From Prostheceraeus crozeri (taxonomy: Eukaryota; Platyhelminthes; Polycladida; Euryleptidae), in assembly GCA_907163375.1 (NCBI GenBank), contig CAJQUW010014307.1:1-64000 (forward strand): DNA of 64,000 nucleotides. Reading direction: 5' to 3'. Shown here piece after piece: positions 33,661-46,207 of this stretch. The notes beneath the pieces are model-generated. The model was given only the letters and a program-made list of their open reading frames with translations. It had not been told where the DNA came from and made no database searches. Both the position numbers and the translations under genes were made by a program. Position 1 is the first letter of the stretch, and each line of letters opens with the position of its first letter.

Positions 33661-35564
33661 AAAATGAATATCGTATTACCGGCAAGATGACATTCATGAA
33701 AACTGATGAGATGTCATCAATGTCAACATTTATCAGCTTTGTACATGTAGACCACAAATCCTCATTTGAAAAATGACTTAAAGTATGAAGAAGCGCAGTG
33801 TCTGCGGCTAACAAGGAATTTTCGGGCCTACATTGCTCGAGTCTGAGGACGTCTTTCTATTATATGCCCACGCGAACTGTCACACTGAAATCCCTGCAAT
33901 AGTGCCAAAAAACCATGGTTCTGACTGTAGGCAGAGCATAGCCTGACAATTAGATGACATACAACTTTGAAAGGTCTTGCGGTCAAATAGATGAAATGTT
34001 TTTCAAGTTGTGGACTTCTTGCTCTCTCAATATAAAAGCAATCAACACGTTGTACTCTTTCAGTGATAAAAAATATGAGTAGTTTCTCTTCAATTCAAAT
34101 AGTGTATTCCTACATCCTGTCACAGTGCTTGCTTGTGAAAGACTCGGACCCAAAGTTCAAGGCCCGCGGGCCAGGAGGGTGCTGACGGGCCCCGATTAAG
34201 ATGTCGTCTATGAAATAATATACTGACATTTAACTAAAGGTCTATCAGTTTACTGAGTGTCATGACACTACAGTGTAATGTAAAAGCTTAGAACTACTTA
34301 ATTGCATCTAATTGCTTGTGTCGTATTAGATATTTCACTTCAGCATATTCGTTAATATCCTACTGTATGTAATAAGAGTGTATTCAAGAAATGACACTAG
34401 AAAATTGATTTATTGCAGCTCTTTATTGCATGCGATTTCCTCCTGCAAGCGCTTACTACTGCTATATTTCATCGGACTACTAATGCACTGTAAACACAGC
34501 AGTCTGATATTATGGGACATTTTCTGTGAATAAAACATTATTCGTAATTGAACATGCAATTATTCAATTATATTCAATAAAATATTATTCGCAATTATTC
34601 AACATTTCACACATCTAAGTTTCAGAGTTATCTTTCATATATTTCTCTTATATTTTTCTCATTATCAAAAATGAATTTTCATGTAGACTATTGAATATAG
34701 GCGTATGATATGACATCTAGTACATCCATGACATGAATACAATAGGTCTATGCATACAGCATGCAGCAAAGAATCAACGAATGTGAAGAACGCTCTTCCA
34801 CTCGATGACATCATGGACATTGTTCTCCCTGTAGTATTCATTCCGGCACCTGATATACATGCACTTACAATTTGCACGTGAACGCATGAAATTCACGAAC
34901 TGATTAAATTACATTCCCATGTCAGAGACTTTTTTACAGCGCCCCATCCTTCTGCAAATTCTGAATGTCCCTGCTCTCACAGACTGACAATGAAGCGCCG
35001 CTCTCTTCAATTGTTTGCATGTTCCTTCCTGTTTGCATCAGAAGAATGCAGTGATGGACCGTATGAGTTTTTATCGGCGATGACAAGTACAGAGAACCAA
35101 CGTACAGGTCGCTGCCGGCAATCCCACCCCTGTACACATGTTAGAATGTTGCCTGGCGTCGATTTTTCTCCCAACTTGGCGAGGTAGCGACAGCTGGACA
35201 CTGTGTCCGCCCGTAGCTCTGTTGACCTGTTCACAGACTTCAACTAGAGTCAGAAAATGCACATAGAATGTAGACGTAGAGGAGCCGAAGAATGTACATG
35301 AAGAATGAAGAGCAGAATGCACTCAAACCACCACAGCTGAAAGCGGGCACGGGCCTAGGGTGGATCCAGACCGAGATGTATCATGTACGAAGTGAAAATT
35401 ATTTCCTCACTTGGTCGTTTGAATACTCGGCATCAATTCATGTGACGGCTGATCAACATGTTTCTTCAGTAATAAGATTTCGACTCGACTCGCTGTAAAT
35501 ATGCATTATTTCAATTAAAAAGTATCAACTCTACCACATGGAGATGACGTTAAGCAATAATCGA
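33661..35564. other. No gene seen
   Basis: AT-rich; short overlapping frames on both strands near 34.9-35.5 kb have no domains. A few ATTATTCAATTA words cluster near 34550-34610. Confidence 0.4.
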
Positions 35565-35926
35565 CAGTTTTATTTGTAATGGATGAGAAACAGCCAAGGT
35601 TTTAATATTGCAATAATTTAATTAAAGCTATAATTAATTTCAGCTGCTATTCGGAACATAGACGCAAAAGTCAGAATTCAAATTTCACATTAACATAGGG
35701 AATAAGGAAGTAGATAAGAAATCTAGCAAAATGTATAAAACTATGTTATCGAAGTTCAGTAGGGAAAAGGAGGAATAGAAATATGCGACGGATTGTTTAA
35801 TGTTTAATTCCTTTTATCTGATGATACTGCCGAATAGCAACCGCAATTAATTATATCTTTCATTAAATTGTTACAACATTAAAACCTTGGCTTCTCTTCA
35901 TCTACTAAAAACAAAATAAATGACTG
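35565..35926. mobile_element. 362-bp MITE with about 90-bp inverted ends
   Basis: Left 35565-35656 and right 35830-35926 are inverted copies. They share AGCCAAGGTTTTAAT, ATAATTAATT and GCTATTCGG, with CAG...CTG at the extreme ends. No coding capacity. No clear target duplication, so the superfamily is open (CAG ends are hAT-like). Confidence 0.8.
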
Positions 35927-38640
35927 GCCACGACATCCTCAGTAATCGATAGACTATTAGCAAATGACATGTCTCTGGAATTTCGGTCAAAGGAGTCAAT
36001 TTATAATCCAAACATTCGTCTGATTTGCCAAACGATATGCCTATTCAGACAACTTATGCATATGGCGAGTGATAGATTGAGCGCGCTGCACATGCGCAAA
36101 ACTCAAAACAAATGAAAGTTTATTATTGCATGCTTAATAATGCAACGCATTGATCAACATTAATCAAATAACCAACAGATGATGCACAGGCCCCACAGCA
36201 TACAATCATGTAATCAATTACATAAAATGATTCTTAACTTAATGATCGATCTACATGTACATTCAGACAGCGCAGCAGAAATTTGCATTAAGGATGGTAA
36301 ACTGTACAAAATCGTAAACCTCTTCATGGAGCCCAAATAATAAGACAGCGATACATAACTCTGTACATCTACCGATAGAAGAGAGCGCTGAACGCCGAAG
36401 TCCCGGCCATTTTCAACTTCAACTTATTTTGTGATCGACCAATAAAACGTTGATCGAGAGAGTCCAGATACTCTCTCCTGCTTCGAACAGCTTGGAAATG
36501 AGCACCCTTTGACTACCAAAAATCAGCGCATTTGTCGAGTTCTACCAGGTTCCTCCTCTTGTCAGACAGGATCAAAGAAAAACACACGTGCCTACGTAAA
36601 TCCAACTTCCTAAATCCAATCAGATAAATCCAATTTTCGGTAAAAATGAAAATGTCTTCTCTGATTAAGAAAAAAATGCTAAGTCTAAAGCAGTAATTTT
36701 TGACTGGCAATCCATTCAAGTCACTTCCTATTATGTATATGTGTTATTAATTAGAGCCCGGAACTTCAGGCAAAATGCCATAATTGCCTATTTTTGCCAT
36801 CTTTCTTATTTCCTTATGAAAATGCCTAAATACCAAAATGCTGCTTCCGTCATAATTTTCCCGTCATAGAGAGGAGTTCATCTCATTTTTGCAGTTGGCT
36901 TTGTGCTCACATGCAGGCCTACATCATTTTTCATGCTGCCAGACGAACAAAGGAGAATGAGTGTGCTTTGTCCGTCGGATACAGTCTCAATTCAGATTAC
37001 AAAGAAATTGCTGGGAAGCATCTCAATTCGCTTCTTGGATTTTCCGAAGCGCATCAACTCTCTGAAACGAAAATATAGAACTTGAGGTAGCACTAAAGTG
37101 GATTGCCTACACTTGTGGCTGAAGGAATCAGCTGGACGTAAAGGACAAAGATTCAATTCAGAATCTGAGAATGTTGTAGCAGAAATTCCGGATTTAGAAT
37201 CTCTGAAGAAAATTTCAGATGTTCTGCCTCTTGAAGACATTCCACGTCAAACATTATGGCTCTGACACTTATCACACACTGAGAACCTTATTTTCGCCGG
37301 ACTTCAATCAGACTTCCTATTGGATTGTCAGATGTTCTCTTTGATCCCGTCTGAAAGGAAGATGAACCAGGTAGAACTCGACAGACGCGCAAAGTCATAC
37401 TAATCATATGTCATAGAATGTACATCGGAAAGTCTCATTTTTGGTCTCGTTCGTTACCAAAACCTGTTCTGGCTGCCACATTATAAGGAGTGATGAAAGC
37501 AGTTGTGAAGTGAAAACACGTTATTGTGCAAAACGTATCGACCAACCCTCGCATGTTAACCTATGCTCCTCTCACCGAAAGCTCATAGTCATCCCATGCT
37601 ATAGGAGCGGAGCAGTCTCTGCATTCGCCTATCCAGCAGGATGGACAGTGTCACACTAGGATTACTGGTTCGTTTGACATGATCTGCTCAAGCTTTGAAT
37701 AGAACATCAAGACGCCTACATGCCAGTCTATATCATGCTCTTCAATTACTGACATCTCAAGTGCAGTTTAAAGTCATTGCCAATGTAAAAGCATTATTAA
37801 AGACTTTTGAAAAGCATGTCTGTTATTGCGGTCTAAAAATATGCTTAAAAACAAGGATTTATATGAACTACAGTATAGACCTTGATTGAAAAACGTAGCG
37901 TGAAGCCATGTTTAAAATTGGACATTGGCCCAGAACTGCTATATTTGTCCCTCTGTCAACTTGGACCGCAATGTTGATATATCTATTACATGCAAAGTAC
38001 TGTTGAGACCCTGGTATATGGCCTCGGTCAGCAGTCACCATTGGAGGTCATGGCATGTAGCTTCGTTCCAGGACCGCGCCGCGTCCAGTCTGAATGGACC
38101 TTTATAGGTCATGATATTTGGCCTCGACCAGCATTACCAACATTATTTCTCAGAGTTGTTTTGATTACTAATGAGCGTGATGATGAATTCTTAGTCAACA
38201 TCAAATACTTCTTCTCTGCCCATGGGAAGTGGCCTTCTCTTCTATCTTCACTTTCTCACGTCTCCTAGTACATGAGACTGAGCAGTAGGAAGGGGAAAGC
38301 GCCGATGTCCACCAGCTCATCCTCGGATGGAGCACGTCGCCTGCTTACATCACTGCGGTGAGCGCGCAGCTTATCAAGTATGTGAGGAGCTCGAAAAGGC
38401 GGAGACACGTCCCCTCTTCTCGTTCATCGATTGCATGTTGATGTGGACTCTTCCCTCACGCCTGCGGACATGTTGTGACATGGCACAGATGGGATACACA
38501 TGGACCGAAATAGGAGAGGAATATGAGGCATGGAACACGATGGGAGACATGAAATTAACCGTGTTTATACTTCGAAGCACGTGAGGCACGGAGTCTTCTA
38601 GTCGAGTTGTTATTTATCCAATTTCATTCCTTTTGAGCTG
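35927..38640. other. Long stretch without confident genes
   Basis: Frames at 36.9-37.2 kb and 38.0-38.6 kb have no recognisable domains and overlap antisense frames. A degenerate direct repeat (GGTATATGGCCTCG / GATATTTGGCCTCG) lies near 38015 and 38115. Confidence 0.4.
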
Positions 38641-38755
38641 ACTGCAGAGTGTGCCTATTTTAGAGGTCTCAGGTTTGACCCGACCAAGGTTTGAACCAAG
38701 GTCTCCGGGATGCAGAGCGAGCACTCTACCACAAGGCCACAGCGCCGGTGACATG
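38641..38755 (-). mobile_element. tRNA-derived SINE, second copy of the 32.3-kb family
   Basis: Minus strand: GGCGCTGTGGCCTTGTGG, then AGAGTGCTCGCTCTGC (box A region), then GGTTCAAACC (box B), then GGGTCAAACCTGAGAC. Better preserved at the head than the copy at 32280. Confidence 0.75.
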
Positions 38756-39134
38756 ACAGAGCTCATTTTCAGGGTTTTCAAGCACATGTGGTTCTATCAT
38801 AACCGCATTATTTGAGAGATAAGCAGATGTGTCCTTGGCAAGGATAGAGAATGATATTTGGGTAAAAATCAAGTTTTCTTAGTCTTCGAAACAAAGAAAA
38901 TATGAAGTGTTCTTTTCTAGTAGTTTTACTCCCGCGGTTTATATCGTCTTTTTTCAATTGAGGAACTACTTGAATGAAGAGGCACCGGCAACATCAAAAT
39001 TAGATGTGTGAAATACAACAGCAATGTTAATAGCATGCTATTTGTACTTAGAATTGCTGATATCAAGTTAGTTCCTTGAAGGTATTCAAGACATTCGCAT
39101 TAGCCTCTCGTGCAACTCATGCATAGACAGGAGG
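38756..39134. other. No gene seen
   Basis: Spacer between a SINE and a hAT derivative. Confidence 0.4.
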
Positions 39135-39142
39135 ATTATTAC

Positions 39143-39869
39143 CAGTGATGCGGAGTCGGAGTCGCAGTCCTACCATTTTTTCTGGAGTCGGAGTCGGAGT
39201 GTTATCATTTGATAGGACTCCGGACTCTGGCCTATAACTAGACCCGAAATATAACACAAGCATATTATTTATCCTCGTGCATATAGCTGTCACTGTCTTG
39301 ATGTCAACTTTCTCCGTCAAACAAAAGAATGCAGACACTGCTGCTTGTAATAGTTGAGGGAATGAGCCGTGATAGTGAAAAAGGATTGTCTTTTCACTCG
39401 CTGATTTAGTAGAGAAGACAAGTCTTCCTAGCCTCGATCACACCCGCGCACCAAAGGTCACATCAGAGGCAAAAACGAAATGCTAGTTTATTTGAGAACA
39501 TTGTCTCTTGCCCTCACGTCAATCGTGTGTGATGGCTCCTCTAAAGCGCATATTAAAATCGAATGTTTCTCATATTTTTTGGAAAAGGATGGGGATTTAT
39601 TTACCTGCCTGGTAGAGACTGGAGAAAGACTGTGTGAAGCACACATCAAGAAGATGGGAGTAGCCGAGTCGCATGCATCCAACTGAAAGCGACATTTGAT
39701 AAATTTTCATCGAAAATGATTGATAATTGATACAGCAATGATCACTAGAGATAGGTAAGCCCATAATGATCCATCATGTAGGTTACCAGATTTTTTAAAA
39801 AAACTAGGCTTTATATACTTGCCACCCGGAGTCAGAGTCCTATCAAAATGATAGGACTCCTCATCCCTG
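39143..39869 (+). mobile_element. hAT deletion derivative with BED-finger remnant, copy 1
   Basis: Ends CAGTGATGCGGAGTC / GACTCCTCATCCCTG fit hAT termini. An 8-bp duplication with one mismatch flanks it: ATTATTAC (39135-39142) and AATATTAC (39870-39877). Inside, plus-strand 39570-39718 encodes YFLEKDGDLFTCLVETGE, MGVAESHASN and KRHL..FHRK, the pattern of the BED zinc finger at the N-terminus of hAT transposases, with a stop between SN and KRHL. The rest of the transposase is missing. Subterminal GGAGTC/GACTCC words are repeated at both ends and form short hairpins. A sister copy lies at 62532-63226. Confidence 0.85.
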
Positions 39870-39877
39870 AATATTAC

Positions 39878-41524
39878 ACGTTCATTTGTATTATAGGTGT
39901 CTATCAACAAGTTCATATCACACGCATCAATTACTGGAATGTCAATAAATATGGCGCATTGAAAAAACATCTTTGGAAACAAAGATTTGAAACAATGTGC
40001 AGCGCACGATTGTTAAATTAAGCTATAAAGACAGCTTTATTATTTTGAAAGTGCTTTATTTGTCCACCTAACAGGAAAACTAATAAATATTGGTATTAGA
40101 ACAAAAAAACAAGGAAAGAAAAATAAAACAGCGGGACATCGGACATTACGTTAATTTGTATTGTTTTAGGTGAAGAATGTTTCTACATGTATGACTGCGC
40201 TCGAACCATTATTGACTATCATTTCCATCTAAACACCAGAAAAAACAGTTATGGAAGCTGATGCTGTCAATGTCAATATTTTTCAGTTCAAACAAGGTCA
40301 CAATTAGTCTTATGTCCATCCACAGCTCCACTCATTCGTGATGACTGACAAAGAAAATTCCAACATAATAAAATTTCAGCAACTCGTTTCCTATAAACCT
40401 AATTTCTTCATTATTTATTTTTTAATATGCTCAATATTTTACTTTGCTTTCAAATAAGACACACACTCATCCATTATCTTGCTCTCCGGACAAACATCAA
40501 TAACAAAATTATCCTAATCTAGAAATCATCGTTGAAAGGAAACACGTATGTGATATTGAGGCAGGATCGACGTACAAGAAGATTTGGTACTTCTATTCTC
40601 CCCCCCCCTCATTTCTGTTGTTGACACCTGGAAGTGTTGCATCGTCAACGGTCTTCTCTTGCTCCTACAGGCAGTCTCAATAACGCTGCATAGCGCTGAG
40701 TGTGTAAAACTCCTCTTATCTGACTTGTAGAGCATTTACAGTCTCAGAATCAGACAACTGCTCCTTATTTGTCAGTAGAACCACAATCACACGAAGTTCA
40801 TGATCACAGCTGTACCTTGTATTTTAGCTGAGTATCCAAGGGACTAATCCTTCATCTCAGGGTTCAAGTAAGACTTTCCAGTCGTGCTGTAGTGTCACTC
40901 AGTGACAGATCAAGTCTATTCTATACCCAATGTGACTTACTTTGGCGAAATCTGATGATTTTGAAAAACTTGAAAAATGTGGGGGGAAAGAAGAGAAGTA
41001 CCGAAGATTTTCTTGAACGATCTTTACTGTTCGTTGAAGTCGATGGACTAAAAGAAGAGTTGTAGTAGTGTTAAACTATCACAAAATCGAGAAGTTCAAG
41101 ACATCTCCCCTAAAATCATGCTGACATCTCAGTTTTACATTAAAGATGGTAGTGTTTGGTCTCGTCAAATTCCTTACGATGTGAGAAGCAAGGCTGTGCA
41201 ATTTTTATTTCAGTTCAATTGTTCAATTTCAAGCAGCAGTTTCTCAATACCGATAAAGTGTCGTCATAACAAGATTGGTGCAAATACAAATTTCTCGAGA
41301 TCTCGAGTCCAGTCTGCAATTAGAGAAGATGTGTCTCTCTCACCACCGAACCCGCAGGTCCATTCGTTGGAATTAAGTAAAAGCTATGTAAAAACCATTG
41401 AAATCCGACTGTTCGCCTTCTTTAAGTTAATGGGACTGCCGGTAGAATGGAGCATAACTCAATCAAGCACCTATTTTAAGAAGTTTCAAGATCTTGTTAG
41501 TTTTTTTCTTATTGGATGTATCAA
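39878..41524. other. No confident gene
   Basis: A 140-codon plus frame (41118-41540) has no recognisable domain and runs into the SINE palindrome. A C9 run lies near 40601. Confidence 0.4.
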
Positions 41525-41543
41525 GCCTCAACAAATGTAACCA

Positions 41544-41586
41544 CCACGAGACATGTTTCGGCCTGTTGGGCCTCATCAGTCGTGGG
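41544..41586 (-). ncRNA. Hammerhead ribozyme (type I), SINE copy 2
   Basis: Minus strand: CCACGA, CTGATGAG, stem-loop II GGCC-CAACA-GGCC, GAAAC, AT, GTC, TCGTGG. Stem I is six perfect pairs (CCACGA/TCGTGG), the core is fully conserved, and cleavage is predicted after the base at 41550. It differs from copy 1 only at the edge of stem I, where this copy has the stronger pairing. Confidence 0.88.
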
Positions 41587-41999
41587 TAGGTTTGAACCCG
41601 CGACGTCGGAGCTAGAGGACGTGCAAGCATACCCTCTAACCACAAGGCCACCGGACCATCTGTTGAGAGCGTGAATTAGCTAGGAAGGCACTGCTTTAAC
41701 GGAAGCACGTGGAGGGTGGATTGTATTCTCCAATCATGTAATGTTGCTTCCGACATTGAGGCGCTTTACACAGGCGCTACTCATTTAAGCTTAATGAGTA
41801 GCTTAAATTACTAGCGCTACTAGCTTGATGTCGGATGCGGCGTTGAGTGGTTGCAGAATACAATCCGCCCTCCATGTGCCTGCGTTACAGCAGCTCCTCC
41901 CTGGCTAATTCACGCTCTGAACAGATGGTCCGGTGGCCTTGTGGTTAGAGGGTGTGCTTTTCACGTCCTGCAGTTCCAACGTCGATGGTTCAAACCTAC

Positions 42000-42041
42000 C
42001 CACGACTGATGAGGTCCAACAGGCTGAAGCATGTCTCTTGG
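42000..42041 (+). ncRNA. Degenerate hammerhead ribozyme, SINE copy 3
   Basis: Plus strand: CCACGA, CTGATGAG, GTCC-AACA-GGCT, GAAGC, ATGTC, TCTTGG. The conserved GAAA is changed to GAAG, stem II has lost pairing and stem I has a mismatch. It is probably inactive. It marks the older or less constrained arm of the palindrome. Confidence 0.75.
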
Positions 42042-42066
42042 TGGCTACATCTGTTGAGATTTGATT

Positions 42067-42439
42067 TATCTATCAACTGCCAAGTTACTTGTGAAAACTC
42101 GTTACTGGATCTTAAGAGGAATCAAATTTGTGAAAGATGCAATATTTGCAGGTTAAAAAAAGAAAGAAAGAATACACTTTTCCATCAATGAACATCGATC
42201 AATATCAAGGTAATGTCACAAAAAGTTGCCTTATCAAAAATAGGACAATGCCTGTGAAATGCAAGACATATCATCCGTTCATCAACTTTGTAGCACAAGA
42301 AGGGGAAAAGTTCGTGAATAATGACATGCCTTTGAAAAAAAGGAATGTAAAATTTTCTTCAATATGTTCAAAAAGTTTCATGGACGCAAGCTATCTTCTT
42401 TTATCTAAGGAGTCGTCAATACAATGACATAATCTGTAA
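42067..42439. other. No confident gene
   Basis: A 96-codon Lys-rich plus frame (42137-42427) has no recognisable domain. Confidence 0.35.
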
Positions 42440-42720
42440 GAGGCATGCTAACGTTATGCGATGAGCGCGATCTCGATTCTCTGGAGCACATGTTTCTTTC
42501 CCTTATTCAAACCAACGAAAACAGGAGACGCATATTCAAATATCGATCGCATAAGCATGACATAAAACTTATGAAGCTGGAATAAGTGCCTTCAATCTTC
42601 TCAAGGATTTAAACAGTCCTTTTTGAAATGAACGAATGCACACTAACTGCAATGCATCACATTTGAGAATTTCTCATTTGACAAGACTCAGACTGCATTA
42701 GAAATTCCTTTAGCCCACGG
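42440..42720 (-). mobile_element. CR1/Jockey-like LINE C-terminal remnant
   Basis: Minus strand encodes FYVMLMRSIFEYASPVFVGL followed by NKGKKHVLQRIEIALIA. This matches the post-RT block 'LIRSILEYASPVF.GL....L.RIQ.RA' of CR1/Jockey-type LINEs. Upstream blocks are out of frame. It is a different subfamily from the copy at 7680-9250. Confidence 0.65.
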
Positions 42721-42945
42721 ATCCTCGGAGCCGGAGGCGCTCTGACAGGTAGAGCTGGAAGCGAGACGCATTTTTCGGTTCGGACCCTTCCCCGGATGAT
42801 TTTTTACCTGACCCGGGTGATATAATTTATCGCTCTGCGCACTCTGCCATCCTTGATGAAAATATCGTTTGCGCTAGGTGAATGCAATCGCCTTAAAAAT
42901 CATTCTCAAAACTGATTGTTGATCGCATGATTGTATGCTGTACAT

Positions 42946-43715
42946 CAATGGTGGGCAACACGTGGCCCGCCGGGACATATTGGGTGGTCCGCCACCGCTT
43001 CTCATATCTAAAGTGGTCCGCGGACATTATTTGAATCGATGATGTGAAAATGACTCACTCCGACGTCGATCCTTGAGAGGTGTATCAAAGGGTGAGGGAT
43101 CCTCTTAAGAATTCGCAAAACTATTAATTTACAATTAAATGAGTAAAATGATGCCTCAAAAAACAAAAATTAGAAATTATCCAACCATGCTTCTTTCGTA
43201 ATGAATATCCTCTCGCATTAGCGCAAAATGGTCCTCACCTGCGTGAGTTTGTGCGAAGTCACATAGTATTCGATGCCATGCTGAGCATGTTTCTCTACGC
43301 AGTAAACCACACCTCAATGAATGTAGAAAGAGACTACATTAAGTAGACCTTGACTACAAATGGAGGAATCCAACCGCAAGATTTTGACTGGCCAGCATTT
43401 TTCAAATATTCTTGCTGAATTTCAATTGTATACTGCTATTCTCAATATATTTTATGCTCGATTGGCATTAGCACGCGGCTACCATTTGTGTAGCCCATGC
43501 ACGGTTTTTGAAAATCGTTTGTGTTTGGGTGACAATACTGCTGTATCCATTTACATGCAAAATTATGTTTTGTGATACGACCCCTGCCCTATATATGGAC
43601 GTACGGCACAGCAGCCCTCAAGTGCACCTCAAAAACGGAGTAAAAGAATATTGAGCCTATACCACTACCTTTTAAAATGGGTGGCCCGCCATCCCAACTT
43701 GGTTGCCCACTACTG
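42946..43715. mobile_element. hAT non-autonomous element, 770 bp
   Basis: Ends CAATGGTGGGCAAC / GTTGCCCACTACTG with subterminal GTGGCCCGCC / GGCCCGCC words, flanked by CTGTACAT (42938-42945) and CTGTATAG (43716-43723). The 8-bp duplication has decayed at two positions. No transposase frame. Terminal and subterminal sequence and duplication length fit hAT. Confidence 0.85.
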
Positions 43716-43723
43716 CTGTATAG

Positions 43724-45840
43724 CCTGTATATCATCTGTAAGCAAATTAATTATTGTTGAGCAGTGAGGTGAATTATGTAATACACAAATTTTCATTTGT
43801 TCTAAATAATATTGTGCATTTATAACGCGCTTTGCTATTTGGATCTCAATTGATGTGCTGATAGCTATCAGTAGGTTTATCAAAACAGGGAAAACGAAAC
43901 CACTGAAGACATACATTTGAAAAAATATAGTCAATGAGTCAGATTTGTCATTTTTGTGACTTGACGGTGGGCTATCAGTCAATCTATTAATTAATGCAGC
44001 CGCCGGCTCTTTTTTATGACTTATTCCGTCGTATGCCGGTGTTTTTGCAATTTTTAATTGCTTGCTTTTAATGATCAAGTGAGGAAATGTTATTAATTTC
44101 AGACATAAAAGATATCTGCCCGGGTGATAGATATTTCAAGCCCAAACCCGGCGCACGCCGCGTCCGGTCTGATATTTTCAAACTTCTTTGAAGATAATTT
44201 CCTACTCTTTTGCTTTCTAAAGATAAAATCAGGACATCCCTGCTCAGCACTGTCAATCTACGTGTGTTTATTTCATATTGCTCATTTTATCGTGTATTTT
44301 GCAGTACTTTTGCAAACCTGATATATTTGTGTGTATGTAACATATAGGATTGTTTTCATATACTCAACTCCAAGAGCGTCTCTGACTATGATTTTATCAT
44401 GTAAACACATGGGCGCTCCTCTCATGCGAAGCTGGTTTTATTCATAGAAATATGACATCCATTTATGTCATAATCCATTTATTTACTATTTCTGATACTG
44501 TAGATTTGAATATAATGCATCATCCCTCAATGTTTCCGCATCGGTTTAAGAATATTCGATGATGAAATCATTGTTTTTTTTATGATACAGGCTTTACAAT
44601 TATGCCTAATTCTCTTATTCATTTTATTTTTCAACTATGAGGCGTGTAACATAGACATCAGATGAATGCAGTTACAATGAAAGACAAGTGAACGCCAAGT
44701 CAGCAGTTGAACTGCAAGAAAGCTGACCGGACGCTGTTGAAGGGACAGAAAGTCGGCGAACACCGCGCGGTCCAAGCAGAGTGGGAGGTTGTGAAGAGGG
44801 GGAGAGTGTAGAGAGGCCGCGTTAAGGGTTTCTTGCCTGACACTCACTACGCACCTCATCCATTATGCAACGGCGCCTTGTGCACGAACCAGCATCGGCG
44901 CAGAGTTGCGTGGCAACCGTAGAGGACGTACAATCTCCGAGCGATGGCCCTCAGCGTGGGAACAGTACTGGATAGACGATCCTCCCAGCGAGGGAATGTC
45001 CATGTGGGGAAGTCGGCGGCGCACGTCAGTCGCCAATACCTCCGGAAAATCAGTTGGTTCGATGCTTAATTAATCACGTCATTTCAGCGAAGAACGGCGA
45101 TTTTAAATTGTTAGTTGCGTTCTCATTGTGTTTGCTCAGGAGATCAGGTTCCACCTCAAATGGTGCTGACATGACTAGACTTTGTTCTGGCGCAGATGAG
45201 GTCTGCGCGGTCAGTTTTAATCATTGTTATTGGCGCTGTCACGCGGAGTTACTCGGTACTGCAGATGGCGTTGTTAAACTTTCCATCCCTTTTCATTAAA
45301 ACTATCTGTCAGATCGACTGCTAAGAATTTTGAAAATGCAATGTTATTTCAAACTATACGAGTATGTTAATGGCAGGAAATGTATTTGAAGGTCCAAACA
45401 ATTTTCATCTTTTATTAAGTAATCGATATCAAAACAAATTATTCCTGACCATGAAATCTCTCTGTCTCCTATTATCCCACAGATTTGTGTTAAACACATT
45501 AAACGACAAAAGACGATTTTTTAAATACGTCAAGAGACGATTTTAGCCCTCCCTTCCTTGAAAATTGCTCGAAAATATCTAAGTATAAAATAAATTTCAA
45601 AAAATATGCACAGAATGAGATGCACACAGTGGGAAAGATAGAATGTTGAACGCTTTCATCTCATCGTGTCATTTTGCCATTTTATCCTTCATACTTGTAT
45701 TCTTTCACATCGTTTTATCAATCATCCTTCATGTTTTGTATGGTTTGTCATCAATGGCTAGTAAATTTTCTAGTGTTCTTGACAGAGGAAGAGAGAGAAG
45801 TTTAGACTGCTGAAAGGCTTCCTGGTTCCTGTACAGAGAA
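43724..45840. other. Long stretch without confident genes
   Basis: Several frames of 60-120 codons without domains. A GC-richer block at about 44640-45040 shows no recognisable coding pattern. Confidence 0.4.
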
Positions 45841-46205
45841 GTATTCAAGCGCCTTATTTTCTATGCAAGGAAGGGTAAGGTGTCACGCTTCCTTGCAAGG
45901 AAGTTGTCAAGCGCCTTGATTTCTATGCAAAGAAGGGGTGAAGCGCAGGGTTTCGGAACATGGAGCTTGTGAAGCGCCTTGATATCTGCTTAAGGAAGGG
46001 GTGAAGCGACTTGATATCTGTTTAAGGAATGGGTGAAGCGCCTTGATTTCTATGCAAAGAAGGGGTGAAGCGCAGGGTTTCGGAACATGGAGCTTGTGAA
46101 GCGCCTTGATATCTGCTTAAGGAAGGGGTGAAGCGACTTGATATCTGTTTAAGGAATGGGTGAAGCGCCTTGATATCTGCTTAAGGAAGGGGTGAAGCGC
46201 CGTGA
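45841..46205 (+). repeat. Higher-order minisatellite, left part
   Basis: Units of about 32 bp (GAAGCGCCTTGATATCTGCT then TAAGGAAGGGGT) in four variants form a higher-order unit of 127 bp; CCTTGATTTCTATGCAAAG recurs at 45914 and 46041. One variant is distinct (CAGGGTTTCGGAACATGGAG). The array is cut at GATA by the Tc1 element and resumes at 47607. Confidence 0.9.
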
Positions 46206-46207
46206 TA

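Larger units (their letters stand above)
41525..42066. mobile_element. Palindrome of two head-to-head hammerhead SINEs
   Basis: An imperfect inverted repeat centred near 41793. Each arm has the tRNA-derived head, the hammerhead region, and a shared inner segment (GTGGAGGGTGGATTGTATTC at left, its inverse at right). The centre pairs too: GCTACTCATT..AATGAGTAGC and CGACATTGAGGCGC / GCTTGATGTCGG. The whole 540 bp could fold as one hairpin. The left arm is well preserved; the right arm is more diverged. The copy at 29313-29565 shares the inner segment and keeps one arm only, so the palindrome is a family structure and not a one-off. Confidence 0.85.

Noticed and set aside
42720-42830. Further SINE (GGTTCGGACCC box-B-like word)
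   Set aside because: The box-A counterpart is weak and no second copy was found in the window.
45841-46205. CRISPR-like array
   Set aside because: Units are contiguous variants of each other without unique spacers; this is a minisatellite in animal DNA.
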